DNA of 64,000 nucleotides from positions 124,001-188,000 of the forward strand of contig NZ_PVMZ01000015.1 in the NCBI RefSeq assembly GCF_003001815.1, in the 5' to 3' direction. The DNA comes from Actinoplanes italicus. Lineage in GTDB: Bacteria; Actinomycetota; Actinomycetes; Mycobacteriales; Micromonosporaceae. Every line of letters starts with the position of its first letter. Within the stretch, counting starts at the first letter, position 1. The notes under the pieces are model-generated. The model was not told the origin of the DNA and made no database searches. It worked only from the letters and a program-made list of their open reading frames with translations. The position numbers and the translations under genes are program-made. Positions 51,570 through 60,027 of this stretch are shown here, piece after piece.

Positions 51570-53396
51570 ATGTCCCCCATCTCCCGGGGCCGCACGCTGC
51601 GCCGATCCATCGGTGCCGCCGGCCTGTCCGGCCTGGTGGCGGCCGGTCTGTTCGTGTCGATCGGCACGGCCGAGGCGGCGACGCTCTTCAGCGCGGACTT
51701 CGAATCCGGAAGCACCAGTGGCTGGTCGAAATCAGGCGGCACCTGGTCGGTCGTCAGCGACGGCACGCAGGCTCTGCAGCAGTCGGATACGGGCAGCGAA
51801 CGTGCCCGCCAGTTCGCCGGCACCACCACCTGGACGAACTACTCGGTGCAGGCCCGCGTCAAGGCGACGTCCTTCGGATCGAGCGCCGGTGTGGTCGCGC
51901 TGACCGGGCGGGCCGCCGGATCCACGAAGATGTACCGGCTGTCGCTGACCGGCGCCAACAGGGTGCAGCTGGAGACCATGAACGGCAGCGCCGTCACGGT
52001 CCTCGGCAGCCTCAGCCAGACCATCTCGGCCGGCACGTACTACACGCTGAAGCTGTCGTTCAGCGGAACCACGATCAGCGGCTCGGTCAACGGGACCAGC
52101 GTCGGGTCGGTCAGCGACAGCACCATCACGGCCGGGCGGATCGGGCTGCTCACCGAGAACGCGGCCGGCCGTTTCGACGACATCGTGGTCGACGACGGCG
52201 GCGGCACCACACCGACGTCGCCCACCTCCTCCCCGTCGGCCTCGGTCTCGGTCTCGCCGTCGACACCGACCTCGCCCTCGGCCAGTCCGTCGACCTCCGT
52301 TCCGCCGGTCTCCGGCGCGCTCTACGTGGCGCCGGGTGGCACGGACAGCGCGGCCGGCACGATCACGGCGCCGACCACGCTGACCTCGGCGATCGGGCGG
52401 ATCGCGGCGGGCGGGACGATCTATCTGCGGGGCGGGACCTACTCGTACTCGACGACGGTCACCATCCCGGCCGGCAACAACGGCTCCTCGGGTGCACTCA
52501 AGACGCTTGCGGCGTACAACGGTGAGAAGCCGGTCCTGAACTTCTCGGCGCAGGCCGAGGACCCGGCCAACCGCGGTCTCGCGGTCAACGGCAACTACTG
52601 GAGGGTGTACGGGGTCACGGTCGAACGGGCCGGCGACAACGGCATCTTCGTCGGTGGCAGCAACAACATCCTGGAGCGGACGATCACCCGCTACAACCGG
52701 GACACCGGCCTGCAGCTGTCCCGGATCCTGTCGACCACCCCGCAGTCGCAGTGGCCGGCGAACAACCTGGTGCTGAGCGCCGAGTCGCACGACAACGCCG
52801 ACTCCGACGGTGAGGACGCCGACGGTTTCGCCGCCAAACTGACGGTCGGATCGGGCAACGTCTTCCGGTACGCGGTCGCGCACAACAACATCGACGACGG
52901 CTGGGACCTGTACACCAAGACCGACACCGGCCCGATCGGCGTGGTCACCATCGAGGACTCGCTCGCCTACGACAACGGCACGCTCAGCAACGGCGGTCAG
53001 GCCGGCAACGGCGACCGCAACGGCTTCAAACTGGGTGGCGAGGACATCGGGGTCAACCACATCGTGCGGCGGACCATCGCCTACAAGAACGGCAAGCACG
53101 GGTTCACGTACAACAGCAACCCGGGCTCGATGACCATCTCGAACAACCTGAGCATCGACAACGCCGAACGCAACTTCAACTTCGACGCCGGCAGCTCGGT
53201 GTTCCGGAACAACACGTCGTGCCGCAGCTCCAGCGGCACCAACGACCGGATCATCGGCAACTCGGACACCACCAACCAGTTCTGGTCCGGTACGAACGGT
53301 TCCCGCTGCGCCGGCTTCAGCGGCGCCCTGGGCTGGTCCTTCGCCTCCGACGGCCGTCTCGCGGTCACGCTCGGCGGGCGCGCGGTCAGCCTCTGA
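51570..53396 (+). CDS. Secreted pectate lyase, PL9 family, with N-terminal concanavalin-like domain
   Basis: A 608-residue exoenzyme: Sec signal (residues 1-36), a LamG/jelly-roll-like domain (residues 37-210, FSADFESGSTSGW to GRFDDIVVDDG), a Ser/Thr/Pro linker, then a right-handed beta-helix (YVAPGGTDSAAGT, YLRGGTYSYSTTV, DSDGEDADGFAAKL, NNIDDGWDLYTK, NGFKLGG) with the Asp cluster binding calcium in family 9 pectate lyases. It cleaves polygalacturonate by beta-elimination. ATG 51570 follows CAGGAG. It ends in a strong hairpin terminator. Confidence 0.88.
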   Translation: MSPISRGRTLRRSIGAAGLSGLVAAGLFVSIGTAEAATLFSADFESGSTSGWSKSGGTWSVVSDGTQALQQSDTGSERARQFAGTTTWTNYSVQARVKATSFGSSAGVVALTGRAAGSTKMYRLSLTGANRVQLETMNGSAVTVLGSLSQTISAGTYYTLKLSFSGTTISGSVNGTSVGSVSDSTITAGRIGLLTENAAGRFDDIVVDDGGGTTPTSPTSSPSASVSVSPSTPTSPSASPSTSVPPVSGALYVAPGGTDSAAGTITAPTTLTSAIGRIAAGGTIYLRGGTYSYSTTVTIPAGNNGSSGALKTLAAYNGEKPVLNFSAQAEDPANRGLAVNGNYWRVYGVTVERAGDNGIFVGGSNNILERTITRYNRDTGLQLSRILSTTPQSQWPANNLVLSAESHDNADSDGEDADGFAAKLTVGSGNVFRYAVAHNNIDDGWDLYTKTDTGPIGVVTIEDSLAYDNGTLSNGGQAGNGDRNGFKLGGEDIGVNHIVRRTIAYKNGKHGFTYNSNPGSMTISNNLSIDNAERNFNFDAGSSVFRNNTSCRSSSGTNDRIIGNSDTTNQFWSGTNGSRCAGFSGALGWSFASDGRLAVTLGGRAVSL

Positions 53397-53407
53397 CCCC
53401 AACTGAG

Positions 53408-53437
53408 AGGGCCGCCCGCCGCTATGCGGGCGGCCCT
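53408..53437 (+). terminator. Terminator of pectate lyase gene
   Basis: A perfect 12-bp stem AGGGCCGCCCGC (53408-53419) with 53426-53437, six-base loop, then TTTC. The right arm is itself repeated three more times at 19-20 bp spacing (53444-53497), suggesting local slippage. Confidence 0.85.
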
Positions 53438-53552
53438 TTCGCTATGCGGGCGGCCCTTTCGCGAGGCGGGCGGCCCTTTCGCGAGGCGGGCGGCCGGGCG
53501 TCGGCCATCGCGGTTCAACCGGTCGCGCGGGCAGGCCACCCCTCCCGGTTGC

Positions 53553-53837
53553 GTGGTGACCTGCGGTGCACATATGGGCGCAGATCACCACACGCTGAGC
53601 GGCGACAACGAGCGTGGTAACCAGCGGCGCACCCACAGGCACAGATCACCACACACCCGGCCGCGCCAACCAGCGTGGTGACCAGCAGCGCACCCACAGG
53701 CACAGATCACCACACACCCGGCCGCGCCAACCAGCGTGGTGACCAGCAGCGCACCCACAGGCACCAATCACCACACACCCGGCCGCGCCAACCAGCGTGG
53801 TGACCAGCAGCGCACCCACGGGCACAGATCACCACAC
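53553..53837. repeat. Second 61-bp tandem array, about five units
   Basis: TCACCAC motifs recur at 53585, 53646, 53707, 53768 and 53829, exactly 61 bp apart, with CGTGGTGAC about 30 bp between. Period and motif pair match the array at 21724-22403 although the spacers differ. It again lies between convergent genes. No gene is credible in 53397-54412. Confidence 0.88.
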
Positions 53838-54150
53838 GGCTCGGCGGTGGCGCTGTGGGTGTCCGGGCATGCGGACCAGCGGCCGACGCGAGAGGTACGG
53901 CAGCGCGAGAAGCGTGACCGGCGCGACCAGTGCGGCTGGCATGGCCGGTCGTGGATGGGCAAAGACCACGATATTCATGGGCTGGACGATCATCTTGCCC
54001 GATTGGTGAACCCGGGCTGTGAGGTACGGCTGCTTCCCCGCGTGGGAAGGGTGCGTGGGTCCCTGTCGGGCGATCAAGTAGGGCTCAGGCCCGGTGCGGC
54101 CAGCGGGTCGCAGAGATCGCCGCCGGCGACGAGCGCGTGCCGGGTCGACC

Positions 54151-54410
54151 GACGTGACTTGGCGGAGACCGGGACCGGGGAGACTGCCTGGTCCCGACGT
54201 GACTTGGCAGAGACCGGGACCGGGGAGACTGCCTGGTCCCGACGTGACTTGGCGGAGACCGGGACCGGGGAGACTGCCTGGTCCCGACGTGACTTGGCAG
54301 AGACCGGGACCGGGGAGACTGCCTGGTCCCGACGTGACTTGGCAGAGACCGGGACCGGGGAGACTGCCTGGTCCCGACGTGACTGGCGGAGACCGGGACC
54401 GGGGAGGCTT
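54151..54410. repeat. 45-bp tandem repeat, six copies
   Basis: GACGTGACTTGGC recurs at 54151, 54196, 54241, 54286, 54331 and 54376 with almost identical 45-bp units; the last copy lacks one T. It lies directly against the 3' end of the SDR at 54413. Confidence 0.9.
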
Positions 54411-54412
54411 GC

Positions 54413-55138
54413 CTAATCGCCGACGTGGCCGAGGCCGCCGTCGACCGGCAGCTCGATTCCCGTGGTGAAGGTGGCGTCGAAGCCCAGGAACAGCACGGCG
54501 CGGGCCACCTCGTCGGCGGTGCCATGGCGGCGCATCGGCGTGACCTCGTCGCCGAGCTTCATGATCGCGGCGCGTTCCTCGGCGGTGGCGTCGGTGAACC
54601 CCATGGTCGGCGTGTCGATGAATCCGGGCGCCACCGTGTTGACCCTGATCCGGCGTGGCAGGAACTCGGCGGCCAGGACCTTCGCGAATGCGCGTACCGC
54701 CGCCTTGGTTCCGGAATAGACGCTCATCGTGGCCGAGCCCCGGCCGTTGGTGACGGAGGTGGTGAAAACGATCGAGCCGCCGTCACGGATCATCGGCGCG
54801 AGGCGCTGGACGGCGAAGAAGGCGCCGCGGGCGTTGACGTCGAACATGCGGTCGTAGATCTCGGGGGTCACCTCCTCGAACGGCTGGATCGAGGCGACAC
54901 CGACGTTGACGTGCAGCAGGTCGAACTCACCGAACCGCTCGGCGACCGTGGCGCCCAGGGCGTCCATCTCGTCGGGGCGGGTAACGTCAGCGCGTACCGC
55001 ATCCGGGTGTTGATCTGTCGCGGACCGGCCGGTCGCCAGCACCTCGGCCCCGCCCTCGCGGAGTCTCTCCACCACGGCCAGCCCCATGCCGTGGGTGCCG
55101 CCGAGAACGACCGCTTTCTTCCCCGTGTATGTGTTCAT
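54413..55138 (-). CDS. SDR oxidoreductase
   Basis: A 241-residue SDR: GGTHGMG (near residue 12), a VNVGV motif in place of NNAG, catalytic TTSVTNG with YSGTKAAV, and the C-terminal TTGIELPVDGGLG. It belongs to the group often paired with AraC/GlxA or TetR regulators. ATG 55138 faces the GlxA regulator, which probably controls it. Substrate unknown; no KstR box. Confidence 0.85.
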   Translation of the reverse strand: MNTYTGKKAVVLGGTHGMGLAVVERLREGGAEVLATGRSATDQHPDAVRADVTRPDEMDALGATVAERFGEFDLLHVNVGVASIQPFEEVTPEIYDRMFDVNARGAFFAVQRLAPMIRDGGSIVFTTSVTNGRGSATMSVYSGTKAAVRAFAKVLAAEFLPRRIRVNTVAPGFIDTPTMGFTDATAEERAAIMKLGDEVTPMRRHGTADEVARAVLFLGFDATFTTGIELPVDGGLGHVGD

Positions 55139-55222
55139 GTTCCCAGGCTGCCGAGCGGACACGCCCGCGACGAGTGGCAGGACTGACCATGTCCGCAAAA
55201 TTGCTGCCATAGGCTCGGGTGC

Positions 55223-56200
55223 ATGAGTGGACCGTCCGTGGCGGTGGTCGTGGTGGACCACACCGGCCTGCATCCATGGGATCTGTACGAGGTGGCGATC
55301 GCGTCGGCCGTCTTCGCCGTGCCGCAGCCAGATCTGGCCGACAGCTGGTACGACATGTGGCTCTGCCCGGCCGGCGAGCCCGGGCCGCCGGCCGCGCACG
55401 GGCTGAGCCTGCGGTCGCCGCACACCTTGGCCGAGCTGCCGGGCGCTGACCTGGGCATCGTCACCGCGGTTCCGGAGACATGCGTGCGCGGGGAGCGGGG
55501 ATTCTCCGCGGACCTGCTCGACGCGTTGCGGCAGGCGGCCGACGCGGGCGTACGGCTGATGTCGCTCTGCACCGGCGCGTTCGCGCTGGCCGAGGCGGGG
55601 CTGCTGGACGGCCGCCGGGCGACCGCGCACTGGGCGCACACCGCGATCCTGGCCGAGCGGTATCCGAGGGTCGAGGTCGACGACTCGGTGCTGTACGTCG
55701 ACGACGGCCCGGTCCTGACCAGCGCCGGCATGTCCGCGGGGCTGGACCTGTGCCTGCACGTGGTCCGTACCGACTTCGGCGCGCACGTGGCCAACCAGCT
55801 GGCCCGGCGGCTCGTCGTCCCGGCGCACCGGCCCGGTGGGCAAGCCCAGTTCATCGACCTGGTCGTGCCCGCTCACGACGGTGACGGGATCAGCGGGGTG
55901 CTGGAGTGGGCGACCGCGCACCTGGACCGGCAGCACTCGGTGGAGGATCTGGCCCGCCGGGCCGGTCTCAGTCCGCGCACGTTCTTCCGGCGGGTGCAGG
56001 CCGCGACCGGCAGCACGCCGCTGCGCTGGCTGCTGCACCAGCGGCTGGCTCACGCGCGGGCGCTGCTGGAGGCGACGGATCTGCCGGTCGAGACGATCGC
56101 CGCGCAGTGCGGCCTGGGTACCGCGGCGAATCTGCGGCGGCACTTCGGTATCCACGTCGGCGTCCCGCCGCAGCAGTACCGGCGGGCGTTCGGTTCCTAG
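55223..56200 (+). CDS. GlxA-family transcriptional regulator (DJ-1/PfpI plus AraC)
   Basis: A 325-residue protein with an N-terminal class I glutamine amidotransferase-like domain (residues 1-190; elbow SLCTGAFALAEAGLLDGRRATAHW with Cys) and a C-terminal AraC DNA-binding domain (VEDLARRAGLSPRTFFRRVQ, VETIAAQCGLGTAANLRRHF). Divergent from the SDR at 54413-55138, which it most likely controls. It overlaps the dedA 3' end by four bases. Confidence 0.9.
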   Translation: MSGPSVAVVVVDHTGLHPWDLYEVAIASAVFAVPQPDLADSWYDMWLCPAGEPGPPAAHGLSLRSPHTLAELPGADLGIVTAVPETCVRGERGFSADLLDALRQAADAGVRLMSLCTGAFALAEAGLLDGRRATAHWAHTAILAERYPRVEVDDSVLYVDDGPVLTSAGMSAGLDLCLHVVRTDFGAHVANQLARRLVVPAHRPGGQAQFIDLVVPAHDGDGISGVLEWATAHLDRQHSVEDLARRAGLSPRTFFRRVQAATGSTPLRWLLHQRLAHARALLEATDLPVETIAAQCGLGTAANLRRHFGIHVGVPPQQYRRAFGS

Positions 56201-56925
56201 GGAAGCAGGGCGCTCTGGCGGATCGCGAAGTACTGACAGGGGACGACCTCGGGGTGCCCGGTCGGGAGATGGTCCAGGCGGTGACGGGGCCGGAGGATCC
56301 GCTCGACGTCGGGTTGTGGCACGGCCTCGGCGCGGGCCGCGTTCTCGCGCCGCCTGACCCGTACCGAACGCCAGCGGGCCACCACGGTGTGCACGACGGT
56401 GAGGCCGGCGCCGAGCAGCAGCCCCAACCCGACGCCCATCAGCGGGGAGCCGGCGAACGTCTCACCGCCGAGGCGGCCCAGGCCGATCGTGTACGCCGCC
56501 CACGCGGTGCTGGCCAGGACGGTGAGCACCCGGAACCGGCCGAGCGGCATCCGCACCGCCCCCGAGGTCACGGTCGTGGCGGTGCGGCCGTACGGCAGGA
56601 ACCGTCCGACCAGGATCGCCACGGCGCCGTACCGGTGCAGCGCGCGTTCAGCGGCCTCCCGTGCCGCTGCCAGCTTCCCGCTGCGGAAACGGCCGCCGGT
56701 GCGGACGCCGAGCAGATAGGACAGCCGGTCGCCGGCCACCCCTCCGGCCACCACGGTCACGCCGAGGGCCACCAGATCGGGTGAGCCGGTCGCCGACAGG
56801 GCGCCCAGTCCGATCACGACCGCCTCGGACGGCATGACCGGCAGGAATCCGTCGATCGTGACCGCCACGAACACGATCAGGTAGAGCCACGGCGAGCAGA
56901 GCAGCGGCATCAGTGGGTCCAGCAC
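56197..56925 (-). CDS. DedA-family membrane protein
   Basis: A 242-residue integral membrane protein: IVFVAVTIDGFLPVMPSEAVVIGLG, GDRLSYLLGVRTGGR, VGRFLPYGRTATTVTSGAVRMPLGRF (the family's signature FxPxxR-type segment) and later hydrophobic helices, then a basic C-terminal tail. DedA proteins are flippases or scramblases for undecaprenyl phosphate or phospholipids. GTG 56925 is preferred because the GAAGGGGGA site has proper spacing to it. Confidence 0.82.
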   Translation of the reverse strand: MLDPLMPLLCSPWLYLIVFVAVTIDGFLPVMPSEAVVIGLGALSATGSPDLVALGVTVVAGGVAGDRLSYLLGVRTGGRFRSGKLAAAREAAERALHRYGAVAILVGRFLPYGRTATTVTSGAVRMPLGRFRVLTVLASTAWAAYTIGLGRLGGETFAGSPLMGVGLGLLLGAGLTVVHTVVARWRSVRVRRRENAARAEAVPQPDVERILRPRHRLDHLPTGHPEVVPCQYFAIRQSALLP

Positions 56926-57076
56926 CGGCACTCCCCCTTCATCGTCGCTGTCATCGACCGTACGAACCTCGGAAGCCTTGCACGATGGGGCAAGCCCGCC
57001 ATCCCGGGGTAGTGCCAACCCCACCGCCGGACGGTTCGATGGACGCTAATGTGCCCCGCTTAAAGGCATCGTAAAA

Positions 57077-57104
57077 GTAACAGTGCTTATATAAGTGCTG
57101 TTAC
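57077..57104. promoter_or_regulatory. 28-bp palindromic operator of the MarR operon
   Basis: GTAACAG (57077-57083) and its complement (57098-57104) flank a perfect CTTATATAAG centre (57086-57095). It ends nine bases before the MarR start, an expected place for autorepression. Confidence 0.75.
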
Positions 57105-57113
57105 AGTCTGGGC

Positions 57114-57617
57114 ATGACCGATGAGTGGCTCGCCGACCCGACCGAGGAGAGCGCCTGGCGCCCATGGCGGCTGCTGCAGGCCGCCATGGACGCCGAGATC
57201 GCCCGCGTCTACGCCGACGCCCGGATCGACGGGCTCAAGCCGAGCTGGGTGATGGAGCTGATCCGGCTGGGCGTGCACGGGCCCATGACCATCACCGAGC
57301 TGGCCGTGTCGGTGCAGCGCACCCACTCGGCGATGAGCCAGAAGGTGGCGGCCATGCGGGCGGCCGGCTGGGTGCGCACCATCGCCGGGCCGGACGCCCG
57401 CAGCAAGCGTGTCGACCTGACGGACCGGGCACGGGCCGTCGTCGGGCGGCTGGCCGCCGAGTGGCGGGCCACCGAGGCGGCGGTCGCCGAGATCGAGGCG
57501 GAGATCCCCTATCCGCTGACCCGGGTGGTCCGCGACATCGAGGCGGCCCTGGAGCGCAAGAGCCTGCACACCCGGATCACCGAGCGGCTGGCCGGAGACC
57601 CGGAGTGGCGGCGGTGA
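57114..57617 (+). CDS. MarR-family regulator
   Basis: A 167-residue winged-helix regulator (MTITELAVSVQRTHSAMSQKVAAM, then AGPDARSKRVDLTDRARAVV). It is immediately preceded by a 28-bp palindrome and its stop overlaps the MFS gene start in GTGA, the classic regulator-efflux pair. Ligand unknown. Confidence 0.85.
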   Translation: MTDEWLADPTEESAWRPWRLLQAAMDAEIARVYADARIDGLKPSWVMELIRLGVHGPMTITELAVSVQRTHSAMSQKVAAMRAAGWVRTIAGPDARSKRVDLTDRARAVVGRLAAEWRATEAAVAEIEAEIPYPLTRVVRDIEAALERKSLHTRITERLAGDPEWRR

Positions 57618-58840
57618 GACGGGCACTGATCGACGTCACGCCGCTGCGGGAGTCCCGCGACTTCCGGCGCTTGTGGACCGGGCAGCTGTTCTCCGGGCTG
57701 GGCGGCCAGATGGCGCAGGTCGCGGTGTTGTACCAGGTGTGGGAGTCCACTCACGACCCGATCTGGACCGGGGTCGCCGGCATGGTCCAGGCGCTGCCGC
57801 TCATCCTCTTCGGCCTGTTCGCCGGCTCGCTCGCCGACCGGGCCGACCGGCGCCGGCTCTACCTGATCACCGCGGCCGGGCAGGCGGCGTGTGCGGCGCT
57901 GCTGGCCGTCCAGGGCTTCGCCGGGTCGTCACCGCTGCTCCTGCTGCTGGCGCTGATCGCGGTCAACTCGGTGTTCGCCGCCGGTGGCGGTCCGGCGGGG
58001 ATGACCATCCTGCCGCGGCTACTCCCCGCCGGGCAGCTCGCCGCCGGGCTGGCGCTGAAACGGATCGGGTTCCAGGTGTCGATGCTGCTCGGGCCGGCGC
58101 TCGGCGGAGTGGTCATCGCCCTCACCGGGCCGGGCGCCTGCTATCTGGTCAACGCCGTGTCGTTCGCGGGCGTGCTGTGGGCCGTCGCGATGCTGCCGCC
58201 GATGCCGCCGCTTCCGTCCGAGACCCGCGTCCGGCACGGCGTGCTCGCCGGTCTGCGGTTCCTGGCCGGTCATCGGGCGGTGCGGGGAGCGCTGCTCACC
58301 GATCTGGCGGCGACCGTCCTGGTCATGCCGATCAGCCTGTTCCCGATGGTGAACGCGGACCGGTTCGGCGGCGACCCGCGCACGCTGGGGCTGTTCCTGA
58401 GCGCGATCGCCGTCGGCGGTGTGGTGGCGTCCGCCCTGTCCGGGTCGTTCACCCGTCTCCACCGGCCGGGCCCGGCGATGTTCACCGGATCGCTGGTCTG
58501 GGGCGCCGCCCTCGGGCTGTTCGGGATCGCGCCGGACGTGTGGACGGGGCTGGCACTGCTGGCCGTGGCCGGGGCCGCCGACACGGTCGCGGTGGTGTCG
58601 CGAGGCACCGTGGTGCAGTTGCACACGCCGGACGCGTACCTGGGCCGGGTCGTGGCCGCCGAGCAGATCGTCGGCCAGGCCGGGCCGGACCTCGGCAACC
58701 TGCGCGGTGGCCTGGTCGCCGCCGCGACGTCGGCCCCGGTCGCCCTCGTCAGCGGTGGCATCCTCGGCGTTCTGGCGGTGGCATTGATCGCCGCGCGCAC
58801 CCCGGAACTGCGGCGCGAGGTAGCCTCGAGCCGATGTTGA
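57614..58840 (+). CDS. MFS transporter, probable drug exporter
   Basis: A 408-residue, 12-helix MFS protein: LWTGQLFSGLGGQMAQVAVLYQVW, FAGSLADRADRRRLYL (motif A-like), LLTDLAATVLVMPISLFPM. It resembles the enterobactin-exporter/EntS-like group common in actinobacteria. Coupled to MarR upstream and overlapping the HD gene downstream by seven bases. Probably exports a small compound that the MarR protein senses. Confidence 0.85.
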   Translation: MRRALIDVTPLRESRDFRRLWTGQLFSGLGGQMAQVAVLYQVWESTHDPIWTGVAGMVQALPLILFGLFAGSLADRADRRRLYLITAAGQAACAALLAVQGFAGSSPLLLLLALIAVNSVFAAGGGPAGMTILPRLLPAGQLAAGLALKRIGFQVSMLLGPALGGVVIALTGPGACYLVNAVSFAGVLWAVAMLPPMPPLPSETRVRHGVLAGLRFLAGHRAVRGALLTDLAATVLVMPISLFPMVNADRFGGDPRTLGLFLSAIAVGGVVASALSGSFTRLHRPGPAMFTGSLVWGAALGLFGIAPDVWTGLALLAVAGAADTVAVVSRGTVVQLHTPDAYLGRVVAAEQIVGQAGPDLGNLRGGLVAAATSAPVALVSGGILGVLAVALIAARTPELRREVASSRC

Positions 58841-59403
58841 TTCCCGGGGATGACGAGATCAGGGCGCTGCACGAGCGGTTCGCCCCGTCGGCGGAAGCCT
58901 TCGAGCTGGTGTGGACGCACTCCGTGATCGTCTGCCGGATCGCCGAGCAGGTCGGCGGCGGCGACGTCGACATGACGCTGGTCCGCGCCGGGTGCCTGCT
59001 GCACGACATCGGGGTGTATCGGCTGGAGCCCGGCGACCACTACGTACGGCACGGCCTGCTCGGCTACGAGTTGCTCGGCGAGGCGGGCCTGCCGGAGACG
59101 CTGCGGCGGTTCTGCGCCCACCACACCGGCGTCGGCATCACCCACGAGGACGTGCTGCGCCAGCAACTCCCGCTGCCGCCCGGCGACTACCTCGCCGAGA
59201 GCGGCGAGGAGGACCTCGTGATGTACGCCGACAAGTTCCACAGCAAGAGCACCCCGCCGCGGTTCCTGTCGGCTGCCACCTTCTCGGCGCGGGTCGCCCG
59301 CTTCGGCGACGACAAGGTCAAGCGGTTCGAGTCATTGGTGGATCGCTTCGGTACGCCCGACCTGGCCCCGCTCGCCGCCGAGTTCGGTCACGCGATCACG
59401 TGA
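58834..59403 (+). CDS. HD-domain protein
   Basis: A 189-residue protein with the HD-family ligands: HSVIVCRIAEQ (first His), LLHDIGVYR (HD), HGLLGYELLGEAGLPETL and FCAHHTGVG. These are metal-dependent phosphohydrolases acting on nucleotides or similar esters. ATG 58834 overlaps the MFS stop, placing it in the MarR-MFS operon. Its 3' end overlaps the convergent secreted protein gene by eight bases. Confidence 0.85.
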   Translation: MLIPGDDEIRALHERFAPSAEAFELVWTHSVIVCRIAEQVGGGDVDMTLVRAGCLLHDIGVYRLEPGDHYVRHGLLGYELLGEAGLPETLRRFCAHHTGVGITHEDVLRQQLPLPPGDYLAESGEEDLVMYADKFHSKSTPPRFLSAATFSARVARFGDDKVKRFESLVDRFGTPDLAPLAAEFGHAIT

Positions 59404-60013
59404 AGTGACGTGCCAGCCGGTCGGCGAACGTCTTCGCGATCGCGACGGACGCGGGTTCGCCGAGTCCGGTGGTGACGGCGTAGGCCAGCACGTCCCCCTG
59501 GGCGATCAGCACCGCGCGTATCCGGCGGGACGCGTCGCTGGGGATGCTGAGGCCGAGTGAGGCGTCACCGAGTGCGGGCATCGGCTCTCGTACGATGAGC
59601 TGCGGTTGTGGCTCGGCATCGGGACAGCCGTCGATCTCTTTCGCGACGGCGGCCACGATCGACCGGGCGTTCTCCTCACCGGTGGCGCCGATCATCAGCT
59701 CGACCGACGCGTCCGCACCGCGTCCGACGGTGCCGAACGAGACGGCGGCGAACCTGACCGGCTTCTTCGGAGCGGGGCCGTCGGCACATCGGTCCCAGAC
59801 GGCGAAGTCGCTGTCCTGCGTCTCACCGCTGTCGCTGCCGACGAGGGTGAGCCCGGCAGGCATGTCGGCGGCGGTCAGCAGCGCCTGCCGCAACCGCTCG
59901 ACCGTCGGGAGGCCCGTCGGGAGGTCGGCCGGGAGAGCGGCGGCGGCCGGGGCGGACAGGCCGACGGCGACCGTGATAGCGCAGGCCAGAGCGGCCCGAA
60001 GAACATTTCGCAC
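59396..60013 (-). CDS. Secreted protein of unknown function
   Basis: A 205-residue protein with a Sec signal peptide (NVLRAALACAITVAVGLSAPAAAA), followed by a sensor-like domain: LLTAADMPAGLTLVG, a paired Cys (about residues 77 and 132), ELMIGATGEENARSIVAAVAKEI and late VLAYAVTTGLGEP. This is the layout of PknH/LppH-like extracellular sensor domains of actinobacteria, though I am not certain. It is separate from cyp125 by 14 bp in the same direction but reads after it. Confidence 0.75.
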   Translation of the reverse strand: MRNVLRAALACAITVAVGLSAPAAAALPADLPTGLPTVERLRQALLTAADMPAGLTLVGSDSGETQDSDFAVWDRCADGPAPKKPVRFAAVSFGTVGRGADASVELMIGATGEENARSIVAAVAKEIDGCPDAEPQPQLIVREPMPALGDASLGLSIPSDASRRIRAVLIAQGDVLAYAVTTGLGEPASVAIAKTFADRLARHFT

Positions 60014-60027
60014 CTTCTCAAGCTAGA

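Noticed and set aside
53736..54416. Plus-strand open frame of 226 codons through the 61-bp and 45-bp arrays
   Set aside because: It is built from repeats whose 45-bp period is a multiple of three; the non-repeat part shows no recognisable protein.
59817..59833. Fourth copy of the GTCTCACCGCTGTC palindrome element
   Set aside because: Only one arm of about 14 bp matches, with no inverted partner, so it may be chance inside a coding sequence.
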